5,994 nt of DNA, taken from NCBI GenBank assembly GCA_023389545.1, contig JAEWEI010000332.1:1-5994 (forward strand), written 5' to 3'. This document shows, one piece after another, positions 1-5,226 of the stretch; the stretch's first letter is position 1; each line of letters starts with the position of its first letter. The notes below the pieces were generated by a model. It was not told where the DNA came from and did no database searches. It was given only the letters and a program-made list of their open reading frames with translations. Source of the stretch: Actinomycetes bacterium (GTDB taxonomy: Bacteria; Actinomycetota; Actinomycetes; Actinomycetales; Cellulomonadaceae). A program made the translations under genes and the position numbers.

Positions 1-1624
1 CGACGGCCATGCCGCGCAGCCCGCGGGAGCCGATCTGCTCGGTCAGCGCGGCGAGGCGCTCACGCTGCGCCTCGTCGAGCGGGACCTTCCCCGTCGGGGT
101 GTCCAGCCACGCGCAGCGGGCCAGCACCACGTCCGGGCCTCCCTTGACGAACAGCCGCGCGCCGCTCTCGCCCGGGACCAGCCCTTCTGCCCAGGCGGCC
201 AGGGTCGCCCGGGCCTCGTCGTCCGCGGGCGCCTCGCCGCGCACCGCCGCCCACTCGTGGAACGTCGCCATGTACTTGCGGTCGGAGTCGAAGGGGATCT
301 CCGCGACCCGGGGCCAGGCGCGGCGCGCCGCGTCCACGTCGAGGCCGCCCTTCGCGGCGAGCACCACGAGGGCGCCCTCGGTGGGGTCGCCCACCAGCTC
401 GCCGTCGCGCAGCACGGCCTCGCTCGCCAGCGCCATGCCCAGCAGCGCGCGGCGCACATCCGGCGCGGGGCCCTCGCCCGTCACCTCGAGGGCGCCGTCG
501 GTGGAGTAGCCCTCCCCGGACACCTCGAAGAGCCGCTGCCCGGCGAACAGCTCACGCGCTGTCATCTGGTTGAGGGTCAGGGTGCCGGTCTTGTCCGTGG
601 CGATGTGCGCGGTCGAGCCGAGCGTTTCCACGGAGGACAGCCGCTTGAGGATCGCGCCCTGCCGCGCGAGCCGCCCGGCGCCCATCGCGAGGGTGAAGGT
701 GACGACGGCCGTCAGCCCCTCGGGGATGGTCGCGACGGCCAGCGCCACAGCCGTCAGGAACAGGTCCGCTGGCGCCACGCCCCGCAGCAGGCCGAGCACG
801 AAGACGATGACGATGACGACGCCGGCGATGACGCTGAGGAACGTCGCGAGCTGCGCGATCTGCCGTTGCAGCGGCGTGGTCTCCCGCCCGGCCGAGCTGA
901 GCAGCCCCGCGACGCGGCCGATCTCGGTGCGCATGCCGGTGGCCGTGACGAGCAGCGCGCCGCGCCCGCGGGTGACGGCAGTGCTCATGTACGCCATGTC
1001 GGTGCGGTCGCCGAGGCCCGCGGCAGGGTCGCCCAGCGCGGACACGTCCTTGCTGACCGGCGCCGACTCCCCCGTGAGGGCCGACTCCTGCACCTCCAGG
1101 CCCGCCGCCTCGATCAGCCGCCCGTCGGCCGGGACGACGTCGCCCGGCTCGAGCAGCACGACGTCCCCGGGCACGAGCCCGTCGGCCTCGACCTGCTCGA
1201 CCCGCCCGTCACGCCGCACCGTCGCACGCGTGACAGTCATGTCCTGCAGCGCGCGCAGGCTGTTCTCAGCCCGGCGCTCCTGGACCAGGTTGAGGATCGC
1301 GTTGAAGACGACCACCACGAGGATGACGATCGGCGTCTCGAGCTCGCGGGACACCACAGCGCTGACCACGGCCGCGGCCAGCAGCACGAGCGTCATCGGC
1401 TCGACCAGGAGGGCAAGGATCTTGCGCCACGCCGGAGTCGGGGGCGCCTGCTCGAGCTGGTTCGGGCCGACGTCCGCCAGCCGTCGGGCGACCTCGGGGC
1501 CGTCCAGCCCCTGTCGGGGATCGACGGCGAGCGCGGTCTTGGCCTCGTCGATCGTCAGGACGTGCCACGGACGGGCGTCCCCTGATGTCGTGTCGGCTGT
1601 GGCGATGGGGTCTGCCTCGGGCAT
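1..1624 (-). CDS. P-type cation-transporting ATPase, P2 (Ca2+/SERCA-like) family, N-terminal part
   Basis: Reading the minus strand from an ATG at 1624-1622 gives 541 residues with no stop before the left edge, so the C-terminal 40% or so (rest of the P domain and M5-M10) is missing. A membrane pump that uses ATP to move a cation. Visible in order: a cation-ATPase N-terminal domain (about 20-66); M1 (69-92) and M2 (97-114); the actuator loop TGES at 184-187; M3 (262-280); M4 (288-310) with PEGL at 301-304; the phosphorylation motif DKTGTLT with Asp344; and the nucleotide-domain KGGPD (family KGAPE) at 494. In SERCA the Glu of PEGL is a Ca2+ ligand, and there is no N-terminal CxxC metal-binding domain or CPC motif. 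This argues for Ca2+, Mg2+, Na+ or K+ rather than copper or zinc, but the ion cannot be decided here. Thr follows PEGL where SERCA has Pro. GAGG lies 8 bases before the start; upstream in-frame codons offer no alternative start. Confidence 0.95.
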   Translation of the reverse strand, partial: MPEADPIATADTTSGDARPWHVLTIDEAKTALAVDPRQGLDGPEVARRLADVGPNQLEQAPPTPAWRKILALLVEPMTLVLLAAAVVSAVVSRELETPIVILVVVVFNAILNLVQERRAENSLRALQDMTVTRATVRRDGRVEQVEADGLVPGDVVLLEPGDVVPADGRLIEAAGLEVQESALTGESAPVSKDVSALGDPAAGLGDRTDMAYMSTAVTRGRGALLVTATGMRTEIGRVAGLLSSAGRETTPLQRQIAQLATFLSVIAGVVIVIVFVLGLLRGVAPADLFLTAVALAVATIPEGLTAVVTFTLAMGAGRLARQGAILKRLSSVETLGSTAHIATDKTGTLTLNQMTARELFAGQRLFEVSGEGYSTDGALEVTGEGPAPDVRRALLGMALASEAVLRDGELVGDPTEGALVVLAAKGGLDVDAARRAWPRVAEIPFDSDRKYMATFHEWAAVRGEAPADDEARATLAAWAEGLVPGESGARLFVKGGPDVVLARCAWLDTPTGKVPLDEAQRERLAALTEQIGSRGLRGMAV

Positions 1625-1721
1625 CTGCCCATCCTCGCATCGGGCTGCCGCGCACGCGGGCCCGGCGCCGCGCCACGGGAGGACGGCCCGGCCACCGGTC
1701 GCCGCGCGCACTCGCGGTGCG

Positions 1722-1727
1722 TAGCGT
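1722..1727 (+). promoter_or_regulatory. Weak candidate -10 element for the membrane-protein gene
   Basis: TAGCGT in the 206-base divergent intergenic region fits the loose actinobacterial TAnnnT pattern for a -10. It would start a transcript near 1734 with a leader of roughly 97 bases before the ATG at 1831. No convincing -35 is visible upstream. No good promoter for the divergent ATPase gene could be picked out either. The region has no ATACCC/GGGTAT operator, so nothing visible ties these two genes to the repressor further downstream. Confidence 0.25.
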
Positions 1728-1816
1728 GGTGAGGTCCATTCGGACACGGGTGGACGAGCCGAGAGCGCGGCCTCGGACCCTGCGGTTGTCCCGGCGGCCT
1801 CGGCTCCCGCACTCCT

Positions 1817-1823
1817 GAGGAGG
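1817..1823 (+). promoter_or_regulatory. Ribosome binding site of the membrane-protein gene
   Basis: GAGGAGG, a near-perfect match to the anti-Shine-Dalgarno sequence, lies 7 bases before the ATG at 1831. It supports that start over the in-frame Met at residue 5. Confidence 0.8.
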
Positions 1824-1830
1824 CCGGCTG

Positions 1831-2469
1831 ATGAGCACCCCGATGGACCCCCACGACCAGCCACCCGCCTACCGGCCCGAGCCCCACGGCTCCAGCGCGG
1901 CGCGCATCGGCGACGCGGTGGTGGAGCGCGAGCGGGAGCGGTTCGGCGGCGTCAAGGTGGGCTCCGCGTTCTTCGGATGGCTCACCGCGACGGGCACTGT
2001 CGTGTTGCTGACCGCCATCGTGGCGGCGGTGGGCATCGCGATCGGCGCGGCCAGCAACACCGACATCGACGCGGCGACGGATCAGGCCGCCGCCGATCCG
2101 ACGACCGTCGGGATCGTCTCCGGCATCCTCCTGCTGCTGGTCGTCCTGGTGGCCTACTACTGCGGCGGGTACGTGGCCGGGCGGATGGCGCGCTTCAACG
2201 GCGCGCGGCAGGGCGTCGCCGTGTGGTTGTGGGCCGTGGTGCTGTCGGTGGCGGTGGCCGTCCTCACGGCGATCGCCGGCGCCCGCTACAACGTGCTGGC
2301 GGAGCTGAACGGCGTTCCGACGGTGCCGCTGGACGAGGGCTCCCTCACATTCGCGGGGGTGGTCGCGCTGGTCGTGATCGCGGTGGCGAGCCTGGTGGGC
2401 GCGGTGCTGGGCGGCATGGGAGGCATGCGGTTCCACCGCAGGGTGGACCGGTTCGGCTTCAGTCGCTGA
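1831..2469 (+). CDS. Four-helix integral membrane protein of unknown function
   Basis: The 212-residue protein starts with a Pro/His-rich cytoplasmic tail (1-24), then a charged segment (25-42, with alternating Glu/Arg around 32-37). Four hydrophobic helices follow, at about 44-73, 92-117, 128-149 and 173-197, and a short basic tail (RFHRR at 200-204). There is no cleavable signal peptide. The stretch GGYVAGRMARF at 112-122, at the end of helix 2, followed by a short loop and helix 3, recalls small multi-helix membrane proteins such as the TIGR04086/DUF3792 type; that resemblance is from memory and not proven. Acidic residues between helices 1 and 2 (77-89) would face outside if the N-terminus is cytoplasmic. 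No catalytic or transport motif was recognised. It ends one base before the promoter of the reductase gene, so readthrough into the sulfur cluster is possible, but nothing shows a shared function. Confidence 0.85.
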   Translation: MSTPMDPHDQPPAYRPEPHGSSAARIGDAVVERERERFGGVKVGSAFFGWLTATGTVVLLTAIVAAVGIAIGAASNTDIDAATDQAAADPTTVGIVSGILLLLVVLVAYYCGGYVAGRMARFNGARQGVAVWLWAVVLSVAVAVLTAIAGARYNVLAELNGVPTVPLDEGSLTFAGVVALVVIAVASLVGAVLGGMGGMRFHRRVDRFGFSR

Positions 2470-2470
2470 C

Positions 2471-2498
2471 GTGACCGATACCCCCGGGGGTATATAGT
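2471..2498 (+). promoter_or_regulatory. Promoter of the reductase-rhodanese operon
   Basis: GTGACC (2471-2476; four of six bases match TTGACA) and TATAGT (2493-2498; five of six match TATAAT) are 16 bases apart. The predicted transcription start, 6-7 bases after the -10, falls at about 2505, the first base of the GTG start codon. The spacer is filled by the palindromic operator, so a bound repressor would block RNA polymerase directly. TATATA at 2491-2496 is an alternative -10 register. The promoter begins just after the stop codon of the upstream membrane-protein gene. Confidence 0.65.
2478..2493. promoter_or_regulatory. CsoR/CstR-type operator 1
   Basis: ATACCCCCGGGGGTAT is a perfect 16-base palindrome with an AT edge, C-tract, G-tract and AT edge. 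This is the operator architecture of CsoR-family repressors (CsoR, CstR). It agrees with operator 2 at 4894-4911 at 13 of the 16 core positions, differing only in the centre. A CsoR-family gene lies in the same cluster, which makes it the obvious binding protein. The site lies between the -35 and -10 of the reductase promoter. Confidence 0.85.
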
Positions 2499-2504
2499 CG
2501 GAGT

Positions 2505-4298
2505 GTGGACCAGCACCTGACCCCCCGCACCAACCCTGTCCCCGACGGCGCCGCCGCCCGCCGGATCGTCATCGTCGGCGGCGTCGCCGGCGGCATGAGC
2601 GCCGCCGCCCGCGCCCGCCGCAACGACGAGCGCGCCGAGATCATCGTGCTCGAGAAGTCTGAGCACGTGTCGTTCGCGAACTGCGGCCTCCCGTACCACC
2701 TGTCCGGCGAGATCGAGCGCCGCGACGACCTGCTGCTGCACACGCCCCAGTCGCTCGCGCGCACCCTCGACCTCGACGTCCGGACCCACCACGAGGTCGT
2801 GGCCGTGGACCCCGCCGCCCGGGCCGTCACAGTCCGCGGCCCGCACGGCGAGCACCGGATCGGCTACGACGCGCTGCTGCTCGCGCCGGGCGGCGTCGCC
2901 GTGCGACCCCCGATCGACGGCATCGACCACCCCGCCGTCCACACCCTGCGGACCATCCCGGACGTCGACGCGCTGCGCGCCGAGGTCGACCGGGTCACGT
3001 CCGCGCAGACGCCGGGCGCCACCCCGCGCGCCGTCGTGGTGGGCGCCGGGTTCATCGGCCTCGAGGCGGTGGAGGCGCTCACCGCACGCGGGGTGCGCGT
3101 CGACCTGGTGGAACTGGCCGACCACGTGCTGCCCCCGCTCGACGCCGAGCTGGCGCCGCTGCTGGCCGACGAGCTCGCGGCGCACGGCGTCGGGGTGCAC
3201 CTCGGCGTCTCGGCACAGTCGATCCACCCCGCCGCCGATGGCCACCGCGTCACCGTGGCCCTGTCCGACGGCACGCCGCTGCCGGCCGACCTCGTCGTGG
3301 TCAACGTCGGGGTGCGCCCCGCCGGCGACCTCGCCCGCCAGGCGGGCCTCGACACCGGCACCACCGGCGCCATCACCGTCGACGCGGACCAGCGCACGTC
3401 CGACCCGCACATCTGGGCCGTGGGCGACGCAGTCGAGGTGGCGCACGCCGTCACCGGCGCCGTCGGGCCCGTCCCGCTGGCCGGCCCGGCCAACCGCCAA
3501 GGCCGCCGCGCCGCCGACTCCATGACCGGGCGCCGCACCACCCCGCAGGCCACAGTGCTCGGAACCGCCATCGTGCGCGTCTTCGGCCTCACCGCAGCCG
3601 TCACCGGCGCCAGCCAGGCCACGCTGCGCCAGGCGGGCATCGCGCATGAGGTGGTGCACCTGCACCCCGCGCACCACGCCGGGTACTACCCCGGCGCCGA
3701 GACGATGCACCTGACGGCGTCCTTCGCGCCCGACGGCCGCCTGCTGGGCGCCCAGGCCGTGGGCCGCTCCGGGGTGGACAAGCGCATCGACGTGCTCGCC
3801 ACCGCGCTGCGCGCCGAGATGACCGCAGACGACCTGGCCGAGCTCGAGCTCGCCTACGCCCCGCCGTACGGCTCCGCCAAGGACCCGGTGAACATGCTGG
3901 GCTTCGTGGCGCAGAACGTGCTGAGCGGCGCCATGCCGCAGTGGCAGGCCTGGGACCTCGACGAGGCGCTGCGCACCAGCCTGGTGCTGGACGTGCGCTC
4001 CGCAGCGGAGTTCGCCGCCGGCCACCTGGACGGCGCCCTGAACATCCCGCACACCGAGCTGCGCGCCCGCCTGGACGAGGTCATCGAGGCCGCCGACGGC
4101 CGCCCGGTGAAGGTGCACTGCGCCAGCGGCGTCCGCTCCTACCTGGCCACCCGCATCCTGCTGGCGCATGGCGTGGACGCCCGCAACCTCTCGGGAGGCT
4201 GGCTCACGCTCGAGGCGGCCCGCCGATCCGCGGCGCCCCTCCCAGCACGCGTGGCCACGACCCGCATGCCCACCGACCCGGAGGAGATCCCCGCATGA
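2505..4298 (+). CDS. CoA-disulfide / persulfide reductase with C-terminal rhodanese domain (CoADR-Rhd fusion)
   Basis: A 597-residue cytoplasmic flavoenzyme. Family members use NAD(P)H to reduce CoA disulfide, CoA persulfide or polysulfide, releasing thiol and H2S, while the rhodanese domain carries sulfane sulfur. Visible: FAD-binding GGVAGG at 25-30; active-site Cys60 in the SFANCGLPYH context typical of CoA-disulfide reductases (one Cys, not the CxxxxC pair of glutathione reductase); NAD(P)-binding G180-A-G182 and G185; a second FAD motif WAVGDA at 304-309; and the dimerisation half, with GYYPG (Tyr394/395) and YAPPYGSAKDP (Tyr451, Tyr455), where the family has its active-site tyrosines. 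The rhodanese domain spans about 482-575, with LDVR at 495-498, GHLDGA from 506 and a CASGVRS loop with catalytic Cys539. The GTG start is chosen because the first in-frame ATG (Met31) would remove the FAD motif. There is no Shine-Dalgarno sequence. The stop overlaps the next start (ATGA). Known fused homologues are about 550-565 residues; the extra length here is a short N-terminal leader and a C-terminal tail. Confidence 0.95.
   Translation: MDQHLTPRTNPVPDGAAARRIVIVGGVAGGMSAAARARRNDERAEIIVLEKSEHVSFANCGLPYHLSGEIERRDDLLLHTPQSLARTLDLDVRTHHEVVAVDPAARAVTVRGPHGEHRIGYDALLLAPGGVAVRPPIDGIDHPAVHTLRTIPDVDALRAEVDRVTSAQTPGATPRAVVVGAGFIGLEAVEALTARGVRVDLVELADHVLPPLDAELAPLLADELAAHGVGVHLGVSAQSIHPAADGHRVTVALSDGTPLPADLVVVNVGVRPAGDLARQAGLDTGTTGAITVDADQRTSDPHIWAVGDAVEVAHAVTGAVGPVPLAGPANRQGRRAADSMTGRRTTPQATVLGTAIVRVFGLTAAVTGASQATLRQAGIAHEVVHLHPAHHAGYYPGAETMHLTASFAPDGRLLGAQAVGRSGVDKRIDVLATALRAEMTADDLAELELAYAPPYGSAKDPVNMLGFVAQNVLSGAMPQWQAWDLDEALRTSLVLDVRSAAEFAAGHLDGALNIPHTELRARLDEVIEAADGRPVKVHCASGVRSYLATRILLAHGVDARNLSGGWLTLEAARRSAAPLPARVATTRMPTDPEEIPA
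4280..4286 (+). promoter_or_regulatory. Ribosome binding site of the stand-alone rhodanese
   Basis: GGAGGAG lies inside the last codons of the reductase gene, 8 bases before the ATG at 4295. Together with the ATGA stop/start overlap, it indicates translational coupling and fixes the start of the downstream gene. Confidence 0.8.
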
Positions 4299-4675
4299 GC
4301 ACCACCCCCACGCCGTCCCTCGGCGACCGCCTGCGCAGGCTGCTGGGCCGCGGCCAGGACGACGGGCGGCTGCGCGCGACGGTGGACGCCGCCCGGGCGC
4401 TCGAGCTGGTGCGGGACGGCGCGTCACTGGTCGACGTCCGCGAGCGCGGCGAGTGGCGTGCCGGCCACGCCCCGCAGGCCGTGCACATCCCCCTGGCCGA
4501 GATCGACAAGGCCGCGCAGCGCGTCGCCAAGGGCCGTCCCGTCGTCGTGATGTGCGCCAGCGGGATGCGCTCGCGCACCGGCGCGAAGCGGCTGCGCGCC
4601 CTCGGCCTGGACGCGACGAGCCTCTCGGGCGGCATCGGCGCCTGGCAGGCCGCGGGCGGCGCCGTGCGGCGCTGA
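4295..4675 (+). CDS. Single-domain rhodanese sulfurtransferase
   Basis: A 126-residue protein. After a basic, probably flexible N-terminus (1-28, with several Arg in 12-19), a rhodanese domain fills about 29-122. It shows LVDVRERGEW (45-54), GHAPQAVHIP (57-66), a hydrophobic strand leading into the active-site loop CASGMRSR with Cys87, and the closing LSGGIGAW (110-117). Such proteins accept sulfane sulfur on the loop Cys and pass it to thiols. No signal peptide or membrane helix is present, so it is likely cytoplasmic. It overlaps the reductase stop by four bases and is surely co-transcribed and coupled, which suggests a relay between this protein and the fused enzyme. Its active-site loop closely resembles that of the fused rhodanese domain, differing mainly at the Val/Met position; a shared origin is possible but not shown. 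Confidence 0.95.
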   Translation: MSTTPTPSLGDRLRRLLGRGQDDGRLRATVDAARALELVRDGASLVDVRERGEWRAGHAPQAVHIPLAEIDKAAQRVAKGRPVVVMCASGMRSRTGAKRLRALGLDATSLSGGIGAWQAAGGAVRR

Positions 4676-4706
4676 CTCCCCCACACCTCACCACCACACC
4701 CACCCC
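4675..4706 (+). other. G-free, C/A-rich intergenic stretch
   Basis: This run of 32 bases contains no G on the plus strand, in a window where G is normally about a third of all bases. It begins at the last base of the rhodanese stop codon and ends just before the ribosome binding site of the small Cys-rich gene. A C-rich, G-poor unstructured RNA could be a Rho-loading (rut-like) site, or could keep the next ribosome binding site open. Either role is inference. Confidence 0.4.
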
Positions 4707-4711
4707 GTTTG

Positions 4712-4717
4712 AAGGAG
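4712..4717 (+). promoter_or_regulatory. Ribosome binding site of the 39-aa peptide gene
   Basis: AAGGAG lies 6 bases before the ATG at 4724 and directly follows a T-rich GTTTG patch. It is one of the main reasons for accepting such a short reading frame as a gene. Confidence 0.75.
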
Positions 4718-4723
4718 TTCCCC

Positions 4724-4843
4724 ATGTGCTTCCCCGTTCCCTGCGCCACCTGCGGCAAGACGACCTGGGACGGCTGCGGCCTGCATGTCGACGACGTGAT
4801 GTCGCAGGTCGCCGCCGATCAGCGGTGCACGTGCCGCCGCTGA
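4724..4843 (+). CDS. 39-residue Cys-rich small protein, function unknown
   Basis: A short reading frame with six Cys in 39 residues: Cys2, Cys7-x-x-Cys10, Cys18 with His21, and Cys35-x-Cys37. The core reads CATCGKTTWDGCGLHVDD (7-24), and the C-terminus is basic (CTCRR). This CxxCGKTTWxGCGxHV pattern resembles a recurrent family of roughly 40-residue uncharacterised proteins in bacteria and fungi (recalled, not searched). The Cys/His spacing could bind one zinc ion, or the thiols could be persulfidated. A good ribosome binding site, the gene-like spacing and the dense Cys pattern make it very likely real. It lies 48 bases after the rhodanese gene and 98 bases before the repressor gene, and is probably on the same transcript as the reductase and rhodanese. 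That position in a sulfane-sulfur cluster hints at a thiol or metal role; no function can be assigned. Confidence 0.8.
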   Translation: MCFPVPCATCGKTTWDGCGLHVDDVMSQVAADQRCTCRR

Positions 4844-4893
4844 GCAGCGCCCGCGACAAGGCAGCGCCGGGCCCTGCCCCTGCGCCGTCCGCC

Positions 4894-4911
4894 GATACCC
4901 AGCGGGGTATC
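4894..4911. promoter_or_regulatory. CsoR/CstR-type operator 2
   Basis: GATACCC and its exact reverse complement GGGTATC are separated by four bases (AGCG). The core ATACCC-N4-GGGTAT has the same geometry as operator 1 at 2478-2493. It lies 30 bases before the repressor start codon, in the 98-base gap after the small peptide gene, so it most likely mediates autoregulation. TATCGT at 4908-4913, overlapping the right arm, could be a -10, but no clear -35 is visible. Confidence 0.8.
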
Positions 4912-4927
4912 GTGCTGAGCAGTCACC

Positions 4928-4934
4928 GAGGAGG
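4928..4934 (+). promoter_or_regulatory. Ribosome binding site of the repressor gene
   Basis: GAGGAGG ends 7 bases before the ATG at 4942 and fixes that start. The much longer open frame upstream in this phase lacks such a site and conflicts with the rhodanese and peptide genes. Confidence 0.8.
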
Positions 4935-4941
4935 AATCGGC

Positions 4942-5208
4942 ATGGAGCTCGACAGGGACGAGATGGCCAAGGTCAGCAACCGGCTCAAGCGCGCCCAAGG
5001 GCAGCTCACCGCCGTGGTGCGGATGCTCGACGAGGGCCGGGACTGCGAGGACGTCGTCACCCAGCTCTCCGCCGTGTCCCGCGCCCTGGACCGCGCCGGG
5101 TTCGCGATCATCGCCTCGAGCATGCGCCAGTGCATGACGAAGTCCGACGAGGGCGAGCAGACGCTGGACGTGCAGAAACTCGAGAAGCTCTTCCTCTCGC
5201 TGGCCTGA
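4942..5208 (+). CDS. cstR: CsoR-family transcriptional repressor, CstR-like persulfide sensor
   Basis: An 88-residue all-helical protein of the DUF156/CsoR family. These proteins form tetramers that bind C/G-tract palindromes and let go when their Cys residues react. Visible: the helix-1 signature RLKRAQGQLTAVVRML (14-29), GRDCEDVVTQLSAVSRAL (32-49) with Cys35, and the helix-2 end SSMRQC with Cys64. The two Cys are 29 residues apart, as in CsoR and CstR. In copper-sensing CsoR the residue four before the second Cys is the copper-ligand His; here it is Ser60. That argues against copper and for the CstR branch, which forms di-, tri- and tetrasulfide links between the two Cys on exposure to persulfide. 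The neighbouring reductase and rhodaneses support this. Two matching operators in the cluster are its likely targets, including its own promoter. The family assignment is firm; the persulfide specificity is inferred. Confidence 0.92.
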   Translation: MELDRDEMAKVSNRLKRAQGQLTAVVRMLDEGRDCEDVVTQLSAVSRALDRAGFAIIASSMRQCMTKSDEGEQTLDVQKLEKLFLSLA

Positions 5209-5226
5209 CTGCGCCTGCGCGGGGTC

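Noticed and set aside
803..840. Repeated gacgatgac-like triplets
   Set aside because: On the minus strand they encode the Val/Ile run of transmembrane helix 3, so this is codon-level simplicity and not a repeat element.
257..1724. Long plus-strand open frames (442 and 384 residues) opposite the ATPase
   Set aside because: Their sequence is compositionally biased and motif-free, while the minus strand encodes DKTGTLT, TGES and PEGL in one continuous frame.
1625..1830. CstR operator controlling the ATPase or membrane protein
   Set aside because: No ATACCC or GGGTAT half-site occurs in this region, so these genes are not assigned to the regulon.
1555..2436. 293-residue minus-strand frame spanning the divergent intergenic region
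   Set aside because: It overlaps both the ATPase and the membrane-protein gene in the wrong phase. It is rich in His, Arg and Gln with no recognisable domain, and is a GC-rich shadow.
2286..4859. 857-residue open reading frame on the minus strand
   Set aside because: It lies antisense to the reductase, rhodanese and peptide genes. Its translation is low-complexity Arg/Gly/Ala/His/Val, as expected from the non-coding frames of very GC-rich DNA. The plus-strand frames carry clear enzyme motifs.
4859..4881. Possible hairpin (GGCAG...CTGCC) as a terminator before the repressor promoter
   Set aside because: A five-base stem with a nine-base loop and no T-run is expected by chance at this base composition.
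5209..5226. Terminator in the convergent gap between the repressor and rlmC
   Set aside because: Only a GCGC-CT-GCGC motif is present. Its loop is too small and no T-tract follows, so no terminator can be supported.
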